In this document: positions 37,134 to 47,657 of the stretch, in pieces
Numbering within the stretch: position 1 is the first letter of the stretch
Layout of the letters: the number at the start of each line of letters is the position of its first letter
Program-made: the position numbers and the translations under genes
Source of the DNA: Pseudomonas brassicacearum
GTDB lineage: Bacteria; Pseudomonadota; Gammaproteobacteria; Pseudomonadales; Pseudomonadaceae
NCBI RefSeq assembly: GCF_009601685.2
Contig: NZ_CP045701.2
Span: 1,612,001 to 1,676,000 of the forward strand
DNA length: 64,000 nucleotides
Direction: 5' to 3'
Notes under the pieces: generated by a model
Database searches by the model: none
The model's input: the letters and a program-made list of their open reading frames with translations, nothing else
Told to the model about the DNA's origin: nothing

Positions 37134-37472
37134 ACATTGCGTAGTCCATCGGGCGCTGGTTATAGTCAGCGCTCTTCGGGTTTCGAACCCGCTCCTTCAA
37201 GAGATCGGCTCATGCCTGCATCCCCTGTCATCGCGGTCGTGGTTCCAGCGTTCAACGCTGGCGTCGTGCCGTGTGGGAGCCAGCAGCCTGCGCAGATCGG
37301 TCAATACCCTCCACCTGTCCGTAGCTCATCGGTGTACGCCGTCGTATCACCGCCGGGTGTTGGCATTCAGGGCTGATCGGCAACGGTTGCCATCTCCTGT
37401 GCCCGCCTGAAAAAAACTACTGGACTTCAGCCTCGGCTGAGTTGGCTTTTTGCCTGACTACAGGTGGTATCC
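37134..37472. other. intergenic stretch between lpxO and the EamA gene
   Basis: No convincing gene. A 54-codon frame from ATG 37212 opens with MPASPVIAVVVPAFNAG, which resembles the first strand of a family 2 glycosyltransferase, but continues in Pro-rich sequence without that fold; it may be a relic or chance. At about 37407-37430 there is a CAGCC/GGCTG hairpin followed by a T-rich run, a possible terminator of lpxO or leader structure of the transporter gene. Confidence 0.35.
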
Positions 37473-38336
37473 ATGTTTTCCCTTTCCAGAAACGCCTTGT
37501 TGGCGGCGGCTTCCACGAGCCTGTTCGTTTTGCTGTGGAGCAGCGGGGCGATCTTTTCCAAGCTGGGCCTGGCCCACGCTTCCCCCTTCGCCTTTTTGTT
37601 GATCCGTTTTGCCATCGCGCTGTCGGCGCTGGTGCTGTTGATTCCGTTGCTCAAGTTCAAACGGCCCAAGACCGGCAAGCCGATGCTCTACGCGGCGACC
37701 ACCGGGCTCGTGCTGTTGGGGGCCTATCAGATTTTTTATCTGCTGGCGCTGCAAATGAGTGTCACGCCTGGGGTCATGGCGACCTTGATGGGCGTGCAAC
37801 CGATCCTGACCGTGGTGCTCATGGAACGGCAGCGTTCCTGGTCGCGGATGTTCGGCCTGATGCTGGGATTGGTCGGGTTGGTCATGGTGGTGTACCAAGG
37901 CATCGGCCTGGCCGGCATGTCCCTGGCCGGGATGCTCTGCGGGTTGCTGGCACTGGTGAGCATGACGGCCGGTTCCATCATGCAGAAGCGCATTACCGAC
38001 AACCCACTGGGCACGCTGCCGGTGCAGTACCTGGCCGGGCTGGTGTTGTGCGCGGTGTTCGTGCCGTTCCAGCCGTTCCATTTCGAATACAGCGCAGGGT
38101 TCTTCGTGCCGGTGTTGTGGATGGGGCTGGTGGTGTCGGTGCTGGCGACGTTGCTGCTGTACCGTTTGATTGCCCGCGGCAACCTGGTAAATGTCACCAG
38201 TCTGTTCTACCTGGTGCCGGCGGTGACGGCCATCATGGATTACCTGGTGTTTGGCAACCGGCTGGCGTTGTTGAGCTTGCTGGGGATGGTGCTGATCATC
38301 GTGGGGTTGGTGTTTGTGTTTCGTAAAAGTCGCTGA
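37473..38336 (+). CDS. DMT-superfamily (EamA) transporter
   Basis: A 287-residue protein with ten predicted membrane helices in two EamA repeats (LFVLLWSSGAIFSKLGL and, in the second half, LWMGLVVSVLATLLLYRL). ATG 37473 with AGGTGG six bases before; a GTG nine bases upstream would erase that spacing. Substrates of these exporters range over amino acids and metabolites; unknown here. The 339-bp gap before it is described separately. Confidence 0.88.
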   Translation: MFSLSRNALLAAASTSLFVLLWSSGAIFSKLGLAHASPFAFLLIRFAIALSALVLLIPLLKFKRPKTGKPMLYAATTGLVLLGAYQIFYLLALQMSVTPGVMATLMGVQPILTVVLMERQRSWSRMFGLMLGLVGLVMVVYQGIGLAGMSLAGMLCGLLALVSMTAGSIMQKRITDNPLGTLPVQYLAGLVLCAVFVPFQPFHFEYSAGFFVPVLWMGLVVSVLATLLLYRLIARGNLVNVTSLFYLVPAVTAIMDYLVFGNRLALLSLLGMVLIIVGLVFVFRKSR

Positions 38337-38365
38337 GCTTTGGCTGCTCGTTGACTGAACAACCG

Positions 38366-38500
38366 CCATCGTGGGCAAGCCTTGCTCCCACAGATTATGT
38401 ACAAGCCTCTGCTTCCGCAGGTGAGCGAGGCCTTGTGGGAGCAAGGCTTGCTCTTACAGGTTATGTGTAGTCCTTGTGGGAGCAAGGCTTGCCTGCGATG
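38366..38500. repeat. three REP sequences, family B
   Basis: One inverted REP at 38366-38392 (GCCATCGTGGGCAAGCCTTG...CCCACA) and two direct partial copies at 38434-38458 and 38475-38500 (TGTGGGAGCAAGGCTTGCC). They lie between two convergent EamA transporter genes. Confidence 0.8.
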
Positions 38501-38523
38501 GCATCATGCGCTACGCCGATGAA

Positions 38524-39432
38524 CTACCGGACAGACGCTTCAGCCGATTTCGCTACCGAAGGCTTCAACACCAGCAACAACGCCGCCGCAATCAAAACCC
38601 CGCCATACACATGCGCCATCCCCAACGGCTCATCCAGCAGCAACGCCCCCCATAGCACGCCGAACGGCGGGATCAGGAACGTCACGGTCATGGACTTGAC
38701 CGGGCCGATGGAGCTGAGCAGGCGGAAGTAAAGGATGTACGCCAGCGCGGTACACACCAGCCCCAGCCCCAGCAGTGACAACCAGACGCTCCAGCCACCC
38801 CAACTGGCCGGTGGTTGGCTGATGACGCTGTAGCCGAACAACGGCAGCAAGAACACCGTGGCGCCGAACATGCTGCCCAAGGCCGAGAGACGGCTGTCCA
38901 AGCCCCCCTGCTGATCGAGCCAGCGACGGGTGAGGAAACCGGCAAAGCCATAGCAGGTCGTGGCCAGCAGGCAGGCAAGGGCGCCCATCAGCAATTGCAA
39001 GTCGAACGCCACCGGGCCGGCGCGGGTCAGGATGCCGACCCCGAACAGCCCCAGGCAGACACCGCTGACCTTGGCAGGGGTGAGTTTTTCGCTGAAGAAC
39101 AAGCCGCCGATCAACACCCCCATCAATGGCGTGGTGGCGTTGAAGATCGCCGAGTAACCGGCCGGCAGCACCTGGGCCGCCAACGAATAGAACGTTGCCG
39201 GAATGCCCGAGTTGATCAGGCCCAGCCCCATCACGACTTTGAGCTTGCCGCGAAAATTCCAGTCGACGCGCATCAGGGCCAGGATCACCAGCAGCCCGAC
39301 GAAGGCGATGGACACGCGAAAAAAGGCCGTGGGGATTGTGCCAATGACGGGGGCGATAATGCGCATGAACAGGAAACTGGCGCCCCAGATAGCGGCCAGC
39401 GACAGTAAACGCAGGATATCGACGAGGTTCAC
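38524..39432 (-). CDS. DMT-superfamily (EamA) transporter
   Basis: A 302-residue protein with ten predicted helices; EamA repeats include LSLAAIWGASFLFMRIIAPV and GLVCTALAYILYFRLLSSIGP. GTG start at 39432, preceded by GGAAGGAA. It is divergent from aceK with a 130-bp gap. Only distant similarity to the other EamA proteins in the window is evident, so they are not recent duplicates. Substrate unknown. Confidence 0.88.
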   Translation of the reverse strand: MNLVDILRLLSLAAIWGASFLFMRIIAPVIGTIPTAFFRVSIAFVGLLVILALMRVDWNFRGKLKVVMGLGLINSGIPATFYSLAAQVLPAGYSAIFNATTPLMGVLIGGLFFSEKLTPAKVSGVCLGLFGVGILTRAGPVAFDLQLLMGALACLLATTCYGFAGFLTRRWLDQQGGLDSRLSALGSMFGATVFLLPLFGYSVISQPPASWGGWSVWLSLLGLGLVCTALAYILYFRLLSSIGPVKSMTVTFLIPPFGVLWGALLLDEPLGMAHVYGGVLIAAALLLVLKPSVAKSAEASVR

Positions 39433-39562
39433 GAGTCATTCCTTCCTTGATTGGGCGGCAAGTGTCGCCGCCCTCAATAGCGATGGCAATGGTTGCGTTG
39501 CCGCGTGATTGGCCTCTAAGCTCAGGCGCCCATAACAAGCATGACCCGCCGAGGTTTACCCT

Positions 39563-41284
39563 ATGCCGCAGCCATGGCCCGCCATCGAAATCGCCCGTTC
39601 GATCCTCGACGGCTTCGACGATTATCGTGAGCATTTCCGGCAGATCACCGACGGCGCCCGCGCCCGGTTCGAGCAGGCACTGTGGCTCGAAGCGCAAGCG
39701 GCTTCGGCGGCGCGCATCAACTTGTATGAAGAAAAAGTCTTCGAAACCGTCGCCAGGCTGCACCAGGCCTTCGATGACGAAACACTGATGGACGTGAGCT
39801 GCTGGCCGCTGGTCAAGAGCGCCTACATCAGCCTGATCGACCTGCGCTTTGACGATGAACTGTCGGAAACCTGGTACAACTCGATCTTCTGCGGGCTGTT
39901 CAGTCACGACCTGATCAGCGACGGCACCATGTTCATCCACACCACCCGGCCCAGCCTGCGCCGGGCCCGCGCCGCCCAGACCCGCATCTACAAGCCCCAG
40001 GGGCAGTTGGACCGGATGCTGGCGAGTGTGTTCGCCGATTACCGTTTCAGCGAGGACTACGCCGATCTGCCGGGCGACCTGACACGCCTCGAAGCGCAGT
40101 TGCGCGAGAACCTGCCGGACTGGGTCTGCAAGGACCCGGAGCTGACGGTGGAATTGTTTTCTTCGGTGCTCTATCGCAACAAGGGCGCCTACCTGGTGGG
40201 CCGGATCTACACCCGCGACGACCAATGGCCGCTGGTGATCCCGCTGTTGCACCGCGAGGGCCGGGGGATCCAGATCGATGCGCTGATCACCGATGAGGCG
40301 CAGGTGTCGATCATCTTCTCGTTCACCCGCTCGTACTTCATGGTGGACGTGCCGGTGCCGGCGGAATTCATCGGCTTTCTCAAGCGTATCCTGCCGGGCA
40401 AGCACATCGCCGAGTTGTACACCTCCATCGGTTTCTACAAGCACGGCAAGTCCGAGTTCTATCGAGCGTTGATCAACCACCTGGCGAACACCGACGACCA
40501 GTTCATCATGGCCCCGGGTGTGCGTGGCATGGTCATGAGCGTGTTCACCCTGCCGGGCTTCAACACGGTGTTCAAGATCATCAAGGACCGCTTCTCGCCG
40601 TCGAAAAACGTCGACCGCGCCACGGTGATCGAGAAGTACCGCCTGGTGAAAAGTGTCGACCGGGTCGGGCGCATGGCCGATACCCAGGAGTTCGCTGATT
40701 TTCGCTTTCCCCTGAGCAAGTTCGAACCGACGTGCCTGGAGGAACTGCTGGAAGTGGCGCCGTCCACAGTGTCGGTGGAAGGCGACACGGTGCTGATTCG
40801 TCACTGCTGGACCGAACGGCGCATGACACCGCTGAACCTGTACCTGGAAAACGCCAACCAGGACCAGGTGCGTGAGGCGCTGGAAGACTATGGCATGGCC
40901 ATCAAGCAACTGGCGGCGGCCAATATCTTCCCCGGCGACATGCTGCTCAAGAACTTCGGCGTGACTCGCCACGGCCGGGTGGTGTTCTACGACTACGATG
41001 AAATCTGCTTCCTGACCGAAGCCAACTTCCGTCACATCCCGCAGCCCCGCACCCCAGAAGACGAAATGGCTTCCGAGCCCTGGTATTCCATCGGCCCGCT
41101 GGACGTCTTCCCCGAAGAATTCCCGCCGTTCCTGTTCGCCGACGCGGGGCAGCGCAAGCTGTTCGACCAGTTGCACGGCGAGCTGTACAACGCCGACTAC
41201 TGGAAAGGCCTGCAAGAGGCGATCCGAGCGGGGAAAGTGATCGATGTGTTCCCGTATCGGCGCAAGGACCTCGATAACGAATAA
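39563..41284 (+). CDS. aceK: isocitrate dehydrogenase kinase/phosphatase
   Basis: A 573-residue bifunctional enzyme that phosphorylates and dephosphorylates isocitrate dehydrogenase, switching carbon into the glyoxylate bypass. Conserved blocks: [21 protein letters not shown] read in parts, the ATP loop [29 protein letters not shown], and the C-terminal [18 protein letters not shown] with the metal-binding Asp. It is alone here, not linked to aceA/aceB, as is usual in Pseudomonas. Confidence 0.96.
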   Translation: MPQPWPAIEIARSILDGFDDYREHFRQITDGARARFEQALWLEAQAASAARINLYEEKVFETVARLHQAFDDETLMDVSCWPLVKSAYISLIDLRFDDELSETWYNSIFCGLFSHDLISDGTMFIHTTRPSLRRARAAQTRIYKPQGQLDRMLASVFADYRFSEDYADLPGDLTRLEAQLRENLPDWVCKDPELTVELFSSVLYRNKGAYLVGRIYTRDDQWPLVIPLLHREGRGIQIDALITDEAQVSIIFSFTRSYFMVDVPVPAEFIGFLKRILPGKHIAELYTSIGFYKHGKSEFYRALINHLANTDDQFIMAPGVRGMVMSVFTLPGFNTVFKIIKDRFSPSKNVDRATVIEKYRLVKSVDRVGRMADTQEFADFRFPLSKFEPTCLEELLEVAPSTVSVEGDTVLIRHCWTERRMTPLNLYLENANQDQVREALEDYGMAIKQLAAANIFPGDMLLKNFGVTRHGRVVFYDYDEICFLTEANFRHIPQPRTPEDEMASEPWYSIGPLDVFPEEFPPFLFADAGQRKLFDQLHGELYNADYWKGLQEAIRAGKVIDVFPYRRKDLDNE

Positions 41285-41307
41285 CCCGACAAGACCCCTC
41301 AAAAACC

Positions 41308-41395
41308 TGTGGGAGCAAAGCTTGCTCGCGATACAGGCGCCTCGGTCTCCCGGGAGACCGCGTCATCTTCATCGCGGGCAAGCCTTGCTCCCACA
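41308..41395. repeat. REPIN (inverted REP pair), group 1
   Basis: TGTGGGAGCAAAGCTTGCTC at left, ATCGCGGGCAAGCCTTGCTC...CCACA at right, 88 bp in all. The 38-bp spacer holds a palindrome TCTCCCGGGAGA and the block GACCGCGTCATCTTC, shared nearly unchanged with the REPINs at 46903 and 51687. Confidence 0.88.
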
Positions 41396-41452
41396 TGTGC
41401 GCAAATCTGCGACAATCGCCCCCTGCTCAAACCGACGACCCTTGCGTACCTG

Positions 41453-44400
41453 ATGACTGACCAAGCCCCCGCTATCGACAAGCTGCTGAAAAACCTCGAC
41501 CACGCCATGCTCGCCGACCGTCACCGGTTGCGGCGCCAGTTGCTCGAGTTGCGCAAGAAACCCGACGAGGCCAAGTTGGCCCAGTGGGTGACGCGCATGC
41601 AGGCGTCGTGCGATCAGGTGTTGGCGCGCAAGGCGAGCCTGCCGGTGATCCGCTACGACGACAACTTGCCGATTGCCGCCAAGCGCGACGAAATCAAGGA
41701 CGCGCTGCTCAAGCACCAGGTGCTGATCATTGCCGGCGAGACCGGCTCGGGCAAAACCACGCAATTGCCGAAGATCTGCCTGGAAATCGGCCGCGGCCAG
41801 CATGGCTTGATCGGCCACACCCAGCCGCGCCGGATCGCCGCGCGCAGCGTCGCAAGCCGTGTAGCCGAGGAACTGGCCACGCCGTTGGGCGCGCTGGTGG
41901 GCTATCAGGTGCGGTTCGAGGACCAGAGCGACGCCAACACCCTAATCAAGCTGATGACCGACGGCATCCTGCTGGCCGAGACCCAGAATGACCGCTACCT
42001 CGAGCGCTACGACACGATCATCGTCGACGAAGCCCACGAACGCAGCCTGAACATCGACTTCCTGCTCGGCTACCTCAAGACCCTGTTGCCACGTCGCCCG
42101 GACCTCAAAGTCATCATCACCTCGGCGACCATCGACCTGGAGCGTTTCTCCAAACACTTCGATGACGCGCCGATCGTGGAAGTCTCGGGTCGCACCTTCC
42201 CGGTGGAAACCTGGTATCGCCCGCTGACCCTGGAGCAGGACGAGGAGGGCAACCGGGTCGAGGACGACTTGACCGTCGACCAGGCGATCCTCGCCACCCT
42301 CGATGAAATCGCCGCCTACGAGCGCAGCGAGCGCCGCAGCCCTGGGGATGTGCTGGTGTTCCTGCCGGGCGAGCGGGAGATTCGCGACGCGGCGGAGATG
42401 CTGCGCAAGGCCCAGCTCAAGCACACCGAGATTCTGCCGCTGTATGCGCGACTGTCGCCGGCCGAGCAGCAGCGGATCTTCCAGTCTCACCCGGGTCGTC
42501 GCGTGGTGCTGGCGACCAACGTCGCCGAAACCTCGCTGACCGTGCCGGGCATCCGCTACGTGATCGACAGCGGCACCGCGCGCATCAGCCGCTACAGCTA
42601 TCGGGCCAAGGTCCAGCGCCTGCCCATCGAAGCCATTTCCCAGGCCAGTGCCAACCAGCGCAAGGGTCGTTGCGGGCGGGTCGAGCCGGGGATTTGCGTG
42701 CGGCTGTACAGCGAAGAAGATTTTCTTGGACGGCCGGAATTCACCGACCCGGAGATCCTGCGCACCAACCTGGCGGCGGTGATCCTGCAGATGCTGCACC
42801 TGCGTCTCGGCGAGATCACCGATTTCCCGTTCATCGAACCGCCGGATGGCAAGGCCATCAGTGACGGTTTCAACCTGCTGCAAGAATTGTCGGCGGTGGA
42901 CCGCAACAGCCAGTTGACCCCGCTCGGTCGCCAGTTGGCGCGCCTGCCGGTGGACCCGCGCATGGGCCGCATGCTGTTGGAAGCGGCGAAGCTGGGCAGT
43001 TTGCAGGAAGTGCTGATCGTCGCCAGTGCCATGTCGATCCAGGACCCGCGCGAGCGGCCGCCGGAGCGTCAACAGGCCGCTGACCAGGCCCACGCCCAGT
43101 GGAAGGACGCGGACTCGGACTTCGCCGGGCTGGTCAACCTGTGGCGCGGTTTCGAAGAGCAGCGCCAAGCCCTGACCGCCAGCCCGCTGCGCAATTGGTG
43201 CCGCAAGAACTTCCTCAATTATCTGCGCCTGCGCGAGTGGCGTGATTCCCATCGCCAGTTGAGCCTGATCTGCCGTGACATGCAGTTGAGCCTCAACAAA
43301 GAACCGGCCGACTTCCCGAAATTGCACAAGGCGGTGCTCTCGGGCCTGTTGAGCCAGATCGGCCAGAAAACCGAAGACGGCGATTACCTCGGCGCTCGCC
43401 AGCGACGGTTCTGGGTCCACCCCTCGTCGGGCCTGGGCAAGAAGCGCCCGCAATGGCTGATGACCGCCGAATTGGTGGAAACCACCAAGCTGTATGCGCG
43501 CATGGTGGCCAAGATCGAACCGGACTGGATCGAACCGCTGGCCGGGCACCTGATCAAGAAAAACCACTTCGAACCCCATTGGGAGAAGAAGCGCGGACAA
43601 GTGGTGGCTTATGAGCAAATCACCCTGTTCGGGCTCATCGTCGTTGGTCGCCGGCCAGTGCATTACGGGCCGGTGGACCCGGTGGTCTCCCGTGAACTGT
43701 TCATCCGCGAGGCGCTGGTGCGCGGCGAGATCCAGTCCAAGGCCAAGTGCCTGAGTGCCAATACCCGCTTGCTGGAACAACTCGACGAGCTGGAAGCCAA
43801 GGCCCGTCGCCGCGACATCCTGGCGGACGAGGAAACCCTGTTTGCCTTCTACGACGCGCGCTTGCCGGCCGAGATCCACCAGACCGCGACGTTCGACAGC
43901 TGGTACCGGATCAACAGCCAGAAAGATCCGCAACTGTTGATCATGCGCGAAGAAGACGTGCTGGCCCGCGAAGCCAGCGAAGTCACCGCCGCGCACTACC
44001 CGGACACCTTGCGCGTCGGTGACCTGACCTTGCCGCTGAGCTATCACTTCGAGCCCAACCATCCCCGCGATGGCGTGACCCTGCGAGTGCCGGCACCGCT
44101 GCTGCCGATGCTGCCGCCGGAACGCCTGGAATGGCTGGTGCCGGGGGTGATCGAAGCCAAGTGCATTGCCCTGGTGCGCAACCTGCCCAAGGCCTTGCGC
44201 AAGAACTTCGTGCCGGTGCCGGATTTCGTCAAGGCGGCATTGCAACGCATCACCTTCGCCGAGGGCTCGTTGCCGCAGTCCCTGGGTCGTGAGCTGCTGC
44301 GCATGACCGGGGCGCGGGTCAGCGACGAAGCCTGGGCCGAAGCCGCCCAGCAGGTGGAAAGTCACCTGCGCATGAACCTGGAAATCGTCGACGGCCAAGG

Positions 44401-45364
44401 CAAGTTCCTCGGCGAGGGCCGCGACCTGGCCGAGTTGACGGCGCGCTTTGCCGAAGCCAGCCAGGCCGCCCTGGCCGTACCGCAAACGGCGAAAAGCCAG
44501 GCACCGGTGGAGGCGAAGGTCTTCGCGCCGGTGGCCGAGAAAACCCAACAGAAGATCGCCGGGCTGTCGATGACGGTCTACCCGGCGCTGGTGGAAGAGG
44601 GCGGTGTGGTCAAGGAAGGGCGTTTCCCAACCCCGGCCGAAGCCGAGTTCCAGCATCGCCGTGCCTTGCAGCGCTTGCTGATGCAGCAATTGGCCGAGTC
44701 GGCCAAGTTCCTGCGCGGCAAGCTGCCGGGGCTGACTGAACTGGGCCTGCTGTACCGCGACCTGGGGCGCATCGACAGCCTGGTGGAAGACATCCTGCTC
44801 GCCAGCCTCGACAGCTGTGTGCTCGAAGGCGAAGCGAGCCTGCCCCGTGACGGCGCCGCGCTGGCCTCCCTGGCCGAGCGCAAGCGCGGCGGCTGGACCG
44901 AGCACGCCGAACGCCTGGCGAAGCTGACCCTGGACATCCTCAAGCTCTGGCATGGCCTGCAAAAACGCTTCAAGGGCAAGATCGACCTGGCCCAGGCCGT
45001 GGCGCTGAACGATATCAAGCAGCAGCTCAGCCACCTGGTGTACCCGGGCTTCGTCCGCGAAACCCCGCATCAATGGCTCAAGGAACTGCCGCGCTACCTC
45101 AAGGCCATCGAGCAACGTTTCGAGAAGCTCGGTAGCCAGGTGCAGAAAGACCGGGTCTGGAGCGGCGAGCTGTCGAACCTCTGGGCCCAATACCAGGCCC
45201 GCGCCAGCAAACACGCCCAGGAGGGCAAGCGCGATCCGCAACTGGAGCTGTACCGCTGGTGGTTGGAGGAGTACCGGGTGTCATTGTTCGCCCAGCAACT
45301 GGGAACCAAGGTGCCGATCTCGGACAAGCGCCTGGGCAAGCAGTGGGGGTTGGTGGAGGGGTGA
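41453..45364 (+). CDS. hrpA: ATP-dependent RNA helicase HrpA
   Basis: A 1303-residue DEAH-box helicase, the same size as E. coli HrpA. Walker [24 protein letters not shown] in [17 protein letters not shown] in [40 protein letters not shown] and the [12 protein letters not shown] motif VI are all present, then HA2, OB-type and the long HrpA-specific C-terminal region. ATG 41453 is chosen because the upstream frame is REP sequence. HrpA is linked to ribosome rescue and mRNA processing. Confidence 0.95.
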   Translation: MTDQAPAIDKLLKNLDHAMLADRHRLRRQLLELRKKPDEAKLAQWVTRMQASCDQVLARKASLPVIRYDDNLPIAAKRDEIKDALLKHQVLIIAGETGSGKTTQLPKICLEIGRGQHGLIGHTQPRRIAARSVASRVAEELATPLGALVGYQVRFEDQSDANTLIKLMTDGILLAETQNDRYLERYDTIIVDEAHERSLNIDFLLGYLKTLLPRRPDLKVIITSATIDLERFSKHFDDAPIVEVSGRTFPVETWYRPLTLEQDEEGNRVEDDLTVDQAILATLDEIAAYERSERRSPGDVLVFLPGEREIRDAAEMLRKAQLKHTEILPLYARLSPAEQQRIFQSHPGRRVVLATNVAETSLTVPGIRYVIDSGTARISRYSYRAKVQRLPIEAISQASANQRKGRCGRVEPGICVRLYSEEDFLGRPEFTDPEILRTNLAAVILQMLHLRLGEITDFPFIEPPDGKAISDGFNLLQELSAVDRNSQLTPLGRQLARLPVDPRMGRMLLEAAKLGSLQEVLIVASAMSIQDPRERPPERQQAADQAHAQWKDADSDFAGLVNLWRGFEEQRQALTASPLRNWCRKNFLNYLRLREWRDSHRQLSLICRDMQLSLNKEPADFPKLHKAVLSGLLSQIGQKTEDGDYLGARQRRFWVHPSSGLGKKRPQWLMTAELVETTKLYARMVAKIEPDWIEPLAGHLIKKNHFEPHWEKKRGQVVAYEQITLFGLIVVGRRPVHYGPVDPVVSRELFIREALVRGEIQSKAKCLSANTRLLEQLDELEAKARRRDILADEETLFAFYDARLPAEIHQTATFDSWYRINSQKDPQLLIMREEDVLAREASEVTAAHYPDTLRVGDLTLPLSYHFEPNHPRDGVTLRVPAPLLPMLPPERLEWLVPGVIEAKCIALVRNLPKALRKNFVPVPDFVKAALQRITFAEGSLPQSLGRELLRMTGARVSDEAWAEAAQQVESHLRMNLEIVDGQGKFLGEGRDLAELTARFAEASQAALAVPQTAKSQAPVEAKVFAPVAEKTQQKIAGLSMTVYPALVEEGGVVKEGRFPTPAEAEFQHRRALQRLLMQQLAESAKFLRGKLPGLTELGLLYRDLGRIDSLVEDILLASLDSCVLEGEASLPRDGAALASLAERKRGGWTEHAERLAKLTLDILKLWHGLQKRFKGKIDLAQAVALNDIKQQLSHLVYPGFVRETPHQWLKELPRYLKAIEQRFEKLGSQVQKDRVWSGELSNLWAQYQARASKHAQEGKRDPQLELYRWWLEEYRVSLFAQQLGTKVPISDKRLGKQWGLVEG

Positions 45365-45385
45365 TGGCAAAGCCCCTCTAACCCC

Positions 45386-45475
45386 TGTGGGAGCGAGCTT
45401 GCTCGCGATAGCGGTGTATCAGTCAACATCAATGCAGGCTGAACCACCGCTATCGCGAGCAAGCTCGCTCCCACA
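45386..45475. repeat. REP pair, family B
   Basis: TGTGGGAGCGAGCTTGCTCG...CGGTG (45386-45416) and its exact inverse ending AAGCTCGCTCCCACA (45445-45475), 28-bp spacer. Directly after hrpA, likely a 3'-end structure. Confidence 0.88.
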
Positions 45476-45691
45476 TGTATGGTGTTGTAGTGAAGGGAGA
45501 ATGGGCCAAACCCCAGCGTTTATGGCAAACTTCGCGGCTATAAATGCCGGTCCCGTGGTTTTGAGCTTCAATGCCCCGGGCGGATCGGAATAAAGCGATG
45601 CCAGGGCTGCTTCCCCGGATGGGAAAAGTCCCTTTGTGTATTGGTACGTCGGTGCCAATGCTTTCTGCCTGAACAGATCAGAGACACGACC

Positions 45692-46813
45692 ATGCATAAC
45701 GTCGTCATCAGCGGCACCGGCCTGTATACCCCGGCCAACAGCATCTCCAACGAAGAGCTGGTGCAATCTTTCAATACCTATGTCGCGCAATTCAATGCCG
45801 ACAACGCTGACGCCATCGCGCGCGGCGAAGTCGAGGCCTTGACCGAATCCAACGCCGCGTTCATCGAAAAGGCCTCCGGCATCAAGAGCCGCTTTGTCAT
45901 GGACAAGGAGGGCATCCTCGATCCGCAGCGCATGACCCCACGCCTGCCCGAGCGCTCCAACGATGAGTGGTCGGTGCTGTGCGAAATGGCCATTGGCGCC
46001 GCCAAGCAGGCCCTGGAGCGCGCCGGCCGTACCGTCGCCGACATCGATGGGGTGATCGTCGCCTGTTCCAACCTGCAGCGTCCGTACCCGGCCATCGCCA
46101 TCGAAGTCCAGGAAGCCCTGGGCATCGAGGGTTTTGGTTTCGACATGAACGTGGCCTGCTCCTCGGCAACCTTCGGCATCCAGGCCGCGGCCAACAGCGT
46201 GCAACTGGGCCAGGCCCGGGCGATCCTGATGGTCAACCCGGAAGTGTGCACCGGTCACCTGAACTTCCGCGATCGCGACAGCCACTTCATCTTCGGCGAC
46301 GCGGCCACCGCCGTGATCATCGAACGGGCGGACCAGGCAACCTCGCCGTATCAGTTCGACGTGGTCAGCACCAAGCTACTCACCAAGTTCTCCAACAACA
46401 TCCGCAACAACTTCGGCTTCCTCAACCGTGCCGGGGAAGAGGGTATCGGCAGTCGTGACAAGCTGTTCGTCCAGGAAGGCCGCAAAGTTTTCCGCGATGT
46501 CTGCCCGATGGTGGCCGAGTTGATCGGCGTCCACCTGCAAGAAAACCAACTGAACGTTGGCGAGGTGAAGCGCTTCTGGCTGCACCAGGCCAACTTGAGC
46601 ATGAACCACCTGATCGTGCGCAAACTGCTGGGACGCGAAGCCACCGAAGAGGAAGCACCGGTGATCCTCGACCGCTACGCCAATACCAGTTCGGCCGGTT
46701 CGGTGATTGCGTTCCACAAATACCAGGATGACCTGCCCAGCGGCTCGGTTGCCGTACTCAGCTCGTTCGGCGCCGGTTATTCGATTGGCAGCGTGATTTT
46801 GCGCAAGCGCTGA
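45692..46813 (+). CDS. beta-ketoacyl-ACP synthase III-like protein (long FabH type)
   Basis: A 373-residue thiolase-fold enzyme, about 55 residues longer than E. coli FabH, with an insertion near residues 25-60. Catalytic Cys in MNVACSSATF, His in FWLHQANLSMN, and Asn in RYANTSSAGSVIAF are all present. It should condense an acyl-CoA with malonyl-ACP, but the insertion suggests a different acyl preference. ATG 45692 follows AGAGACACG; the frame open from 45641 lacks a better site. No other fatty acid gene is adjacent. Confidence 0.88.
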   Translation: MHNVVISGTGLYTPANSISNEELVQSFNTYVAQFNADNADAIARGEVEALTESNAAFIEKASGIKSRFVMDKEGILDPQRMTPRLPERSNDEWSVLCEMAIGAAKQALERAGRTVADIDGVIVACSNLQRPYPAIAIEVQEALGIEGFGFDMNVACSSATFGIQAAANSVQLGQARAILMVNPEVCTGHLNFRDRDSHFIFGDAATAVIIERADQATSPYQFDVVSTKLLTKFSNNIRNNFGFLNRAGEEGIGSRDKLFVQEGRKVFRDVCPMVAELIGVHLQENQLNVGEVKRFWLHQANLSMNHLIVRKLLGREATEEEAPVILDRYANTSSAGSVIAFHKYQDDLPSGSVAVLSSFGAGYSIGSVILRKR

Positions 46814-46860
46814 TCCACTTTGGCGGCCAGAGGATTTATTCTTGCTGGCCTGTGGTCTGT

Positions 46861-46903
46861 GTGACCTATGTGACCTATGTGACCTATGTGACCTATGTGA
46901 CCT
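46861..46903. repeat. 9-bp tandem repeat
   Basis: Four perfect GTGACCTAT units (46861-46896) and a partial fifth (GTGACCT), abutting the REPIN that begins at 46903. Spurious open frames read through it as repeated Asp-Leu-Cys or Gly-His-Ile. Confidence 0.9.
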
Positions 46904-47005
46904 GTGGGAGCAAAGCTTGCTCGCGATGCAGACGCCTCGGTTTCCCGGGAGACCGCGTCACCTTCATCGCGGGCAAGCCTTGCTCCCACAAGCCTTGCTC
47001 CCACA
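46903..47005. repeat. REPIN group 1 with duplicated right end
   Basis: REPIN 46903-46990, nearly identical to 41308-41395 including the TTCCCGGGAG-centred spacer. The last 15 bases (AGCCTTGCTCCCACA) are repeated directly at 46991-47005. Confidence 0.88.
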
Positions 47006-47045
47006 AGCTGCAACAACCGCGATCTATCCAGCAATAGGACGTTGA

Positions 47046-47657
47046 ATGACGGTCACCGACGACACCCTCCTGCTCCAACGCCTACTGGCCGGTGAGCAAC
47101 AAGCCTACAGGGAGCTGGTCAGCGCCTACCAGAGCCCGATGCGCGCCGTGGCCTACGCCATCGTGGGCAGTCGTCATGCCGACGAAGTTGTACAGGATGC
47201 CTGGCTGTCAGTGGTGCGCAACCTCAATGGCTTCCAGGGACGCTCCAGCCTCAAGACCTGGCTGCTGACCATCACCGCCAACGCTGCCAAAGGGCGCTAC
47301 AAACAGAACCGTCGGGAGGTGTTGCTCGACGATCTGCCGTCACCCCATGGCACCCTGGGCGATGATCGTTTCGCCGCCGATGGTCATTGGCTGCTGGCGC
47401 CGTTCGCCTGGCATCAGGACACGCCTGAGGCGCTGCTCACGATGGACGAATTACGCGATTGCCTGGAGCACACATTGCTCAGCCTGTCGCAACTGCAAGG
47501 CAGCGTGCTGACCCTGCGGGAACGCCAGGGGTTGGAGCTGGAAGAAATCTGTAATCTTCTGGATATCTCGCTCTCCAATGTGCGAGTGCTGTTGCATCGC
47601 GCCCGGCTGAAAGTCTTCGCGACCGTTGAACATTTCGAGGAAACCGGCGAATGCTGA
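47046..47657 (+). CDS. ECF-family RNA polymerase sigma factor
   Basis: A 203-residue sigma factor with region 2 (LLAGEQQAYRELVSAYQSPM, then ADEVVQDAWLSVVRNLNGFQGRSS) and region 4 (LRERQGLELEEICNLLDISLSNVRVLLHRARLKV). The linker between them (about residues 95-135, with Asp/Pro-rich segments) is longer than average. Overlap of 7 bp with the next gene, a zinc-finger anti-sigma candidate, means coupled expression. Trigger and regulon unknown. Confidence 0.92.
   Translation: MTVTDDTLLLQRLLAGEQQAYRELVSAYQSPMRAVAYAIVGSRHADEVVQDAWLSVVRNLNGFQGRSSLKTWLLTITANAAKGRYKQNRREVLLDDLPSPHGTLGDDRFAADGHWLLAPFAWHQDTPEALLTMDELRDCLEHTLLSLSQLQGSVLTLRERQGLELEEICNLLDISLSNVRVLLHRARLKVFATVEHFEETGEC

Noticed and set aside
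37170..37200. tRNA T-arm-like GGGTTTCGAACCCG
   Set aside because: No acceptor, D or anticodon arms can be folded around it.
38630..41302. 890-codon minus-strand frame across aceK
   Set aside because: Antisense of aceK running on into the EamA gene in the wrong frame; no domain seen.
41942..45241. 1099-codon open frame on the minus strand across hrpA
   Set aside because: It mirrors the codon structure of hrpA (GC-rich third positions), has no recognisable motif and is rich in Gln, His, Leu and Arg, as typical for antisense frames in such DNA.
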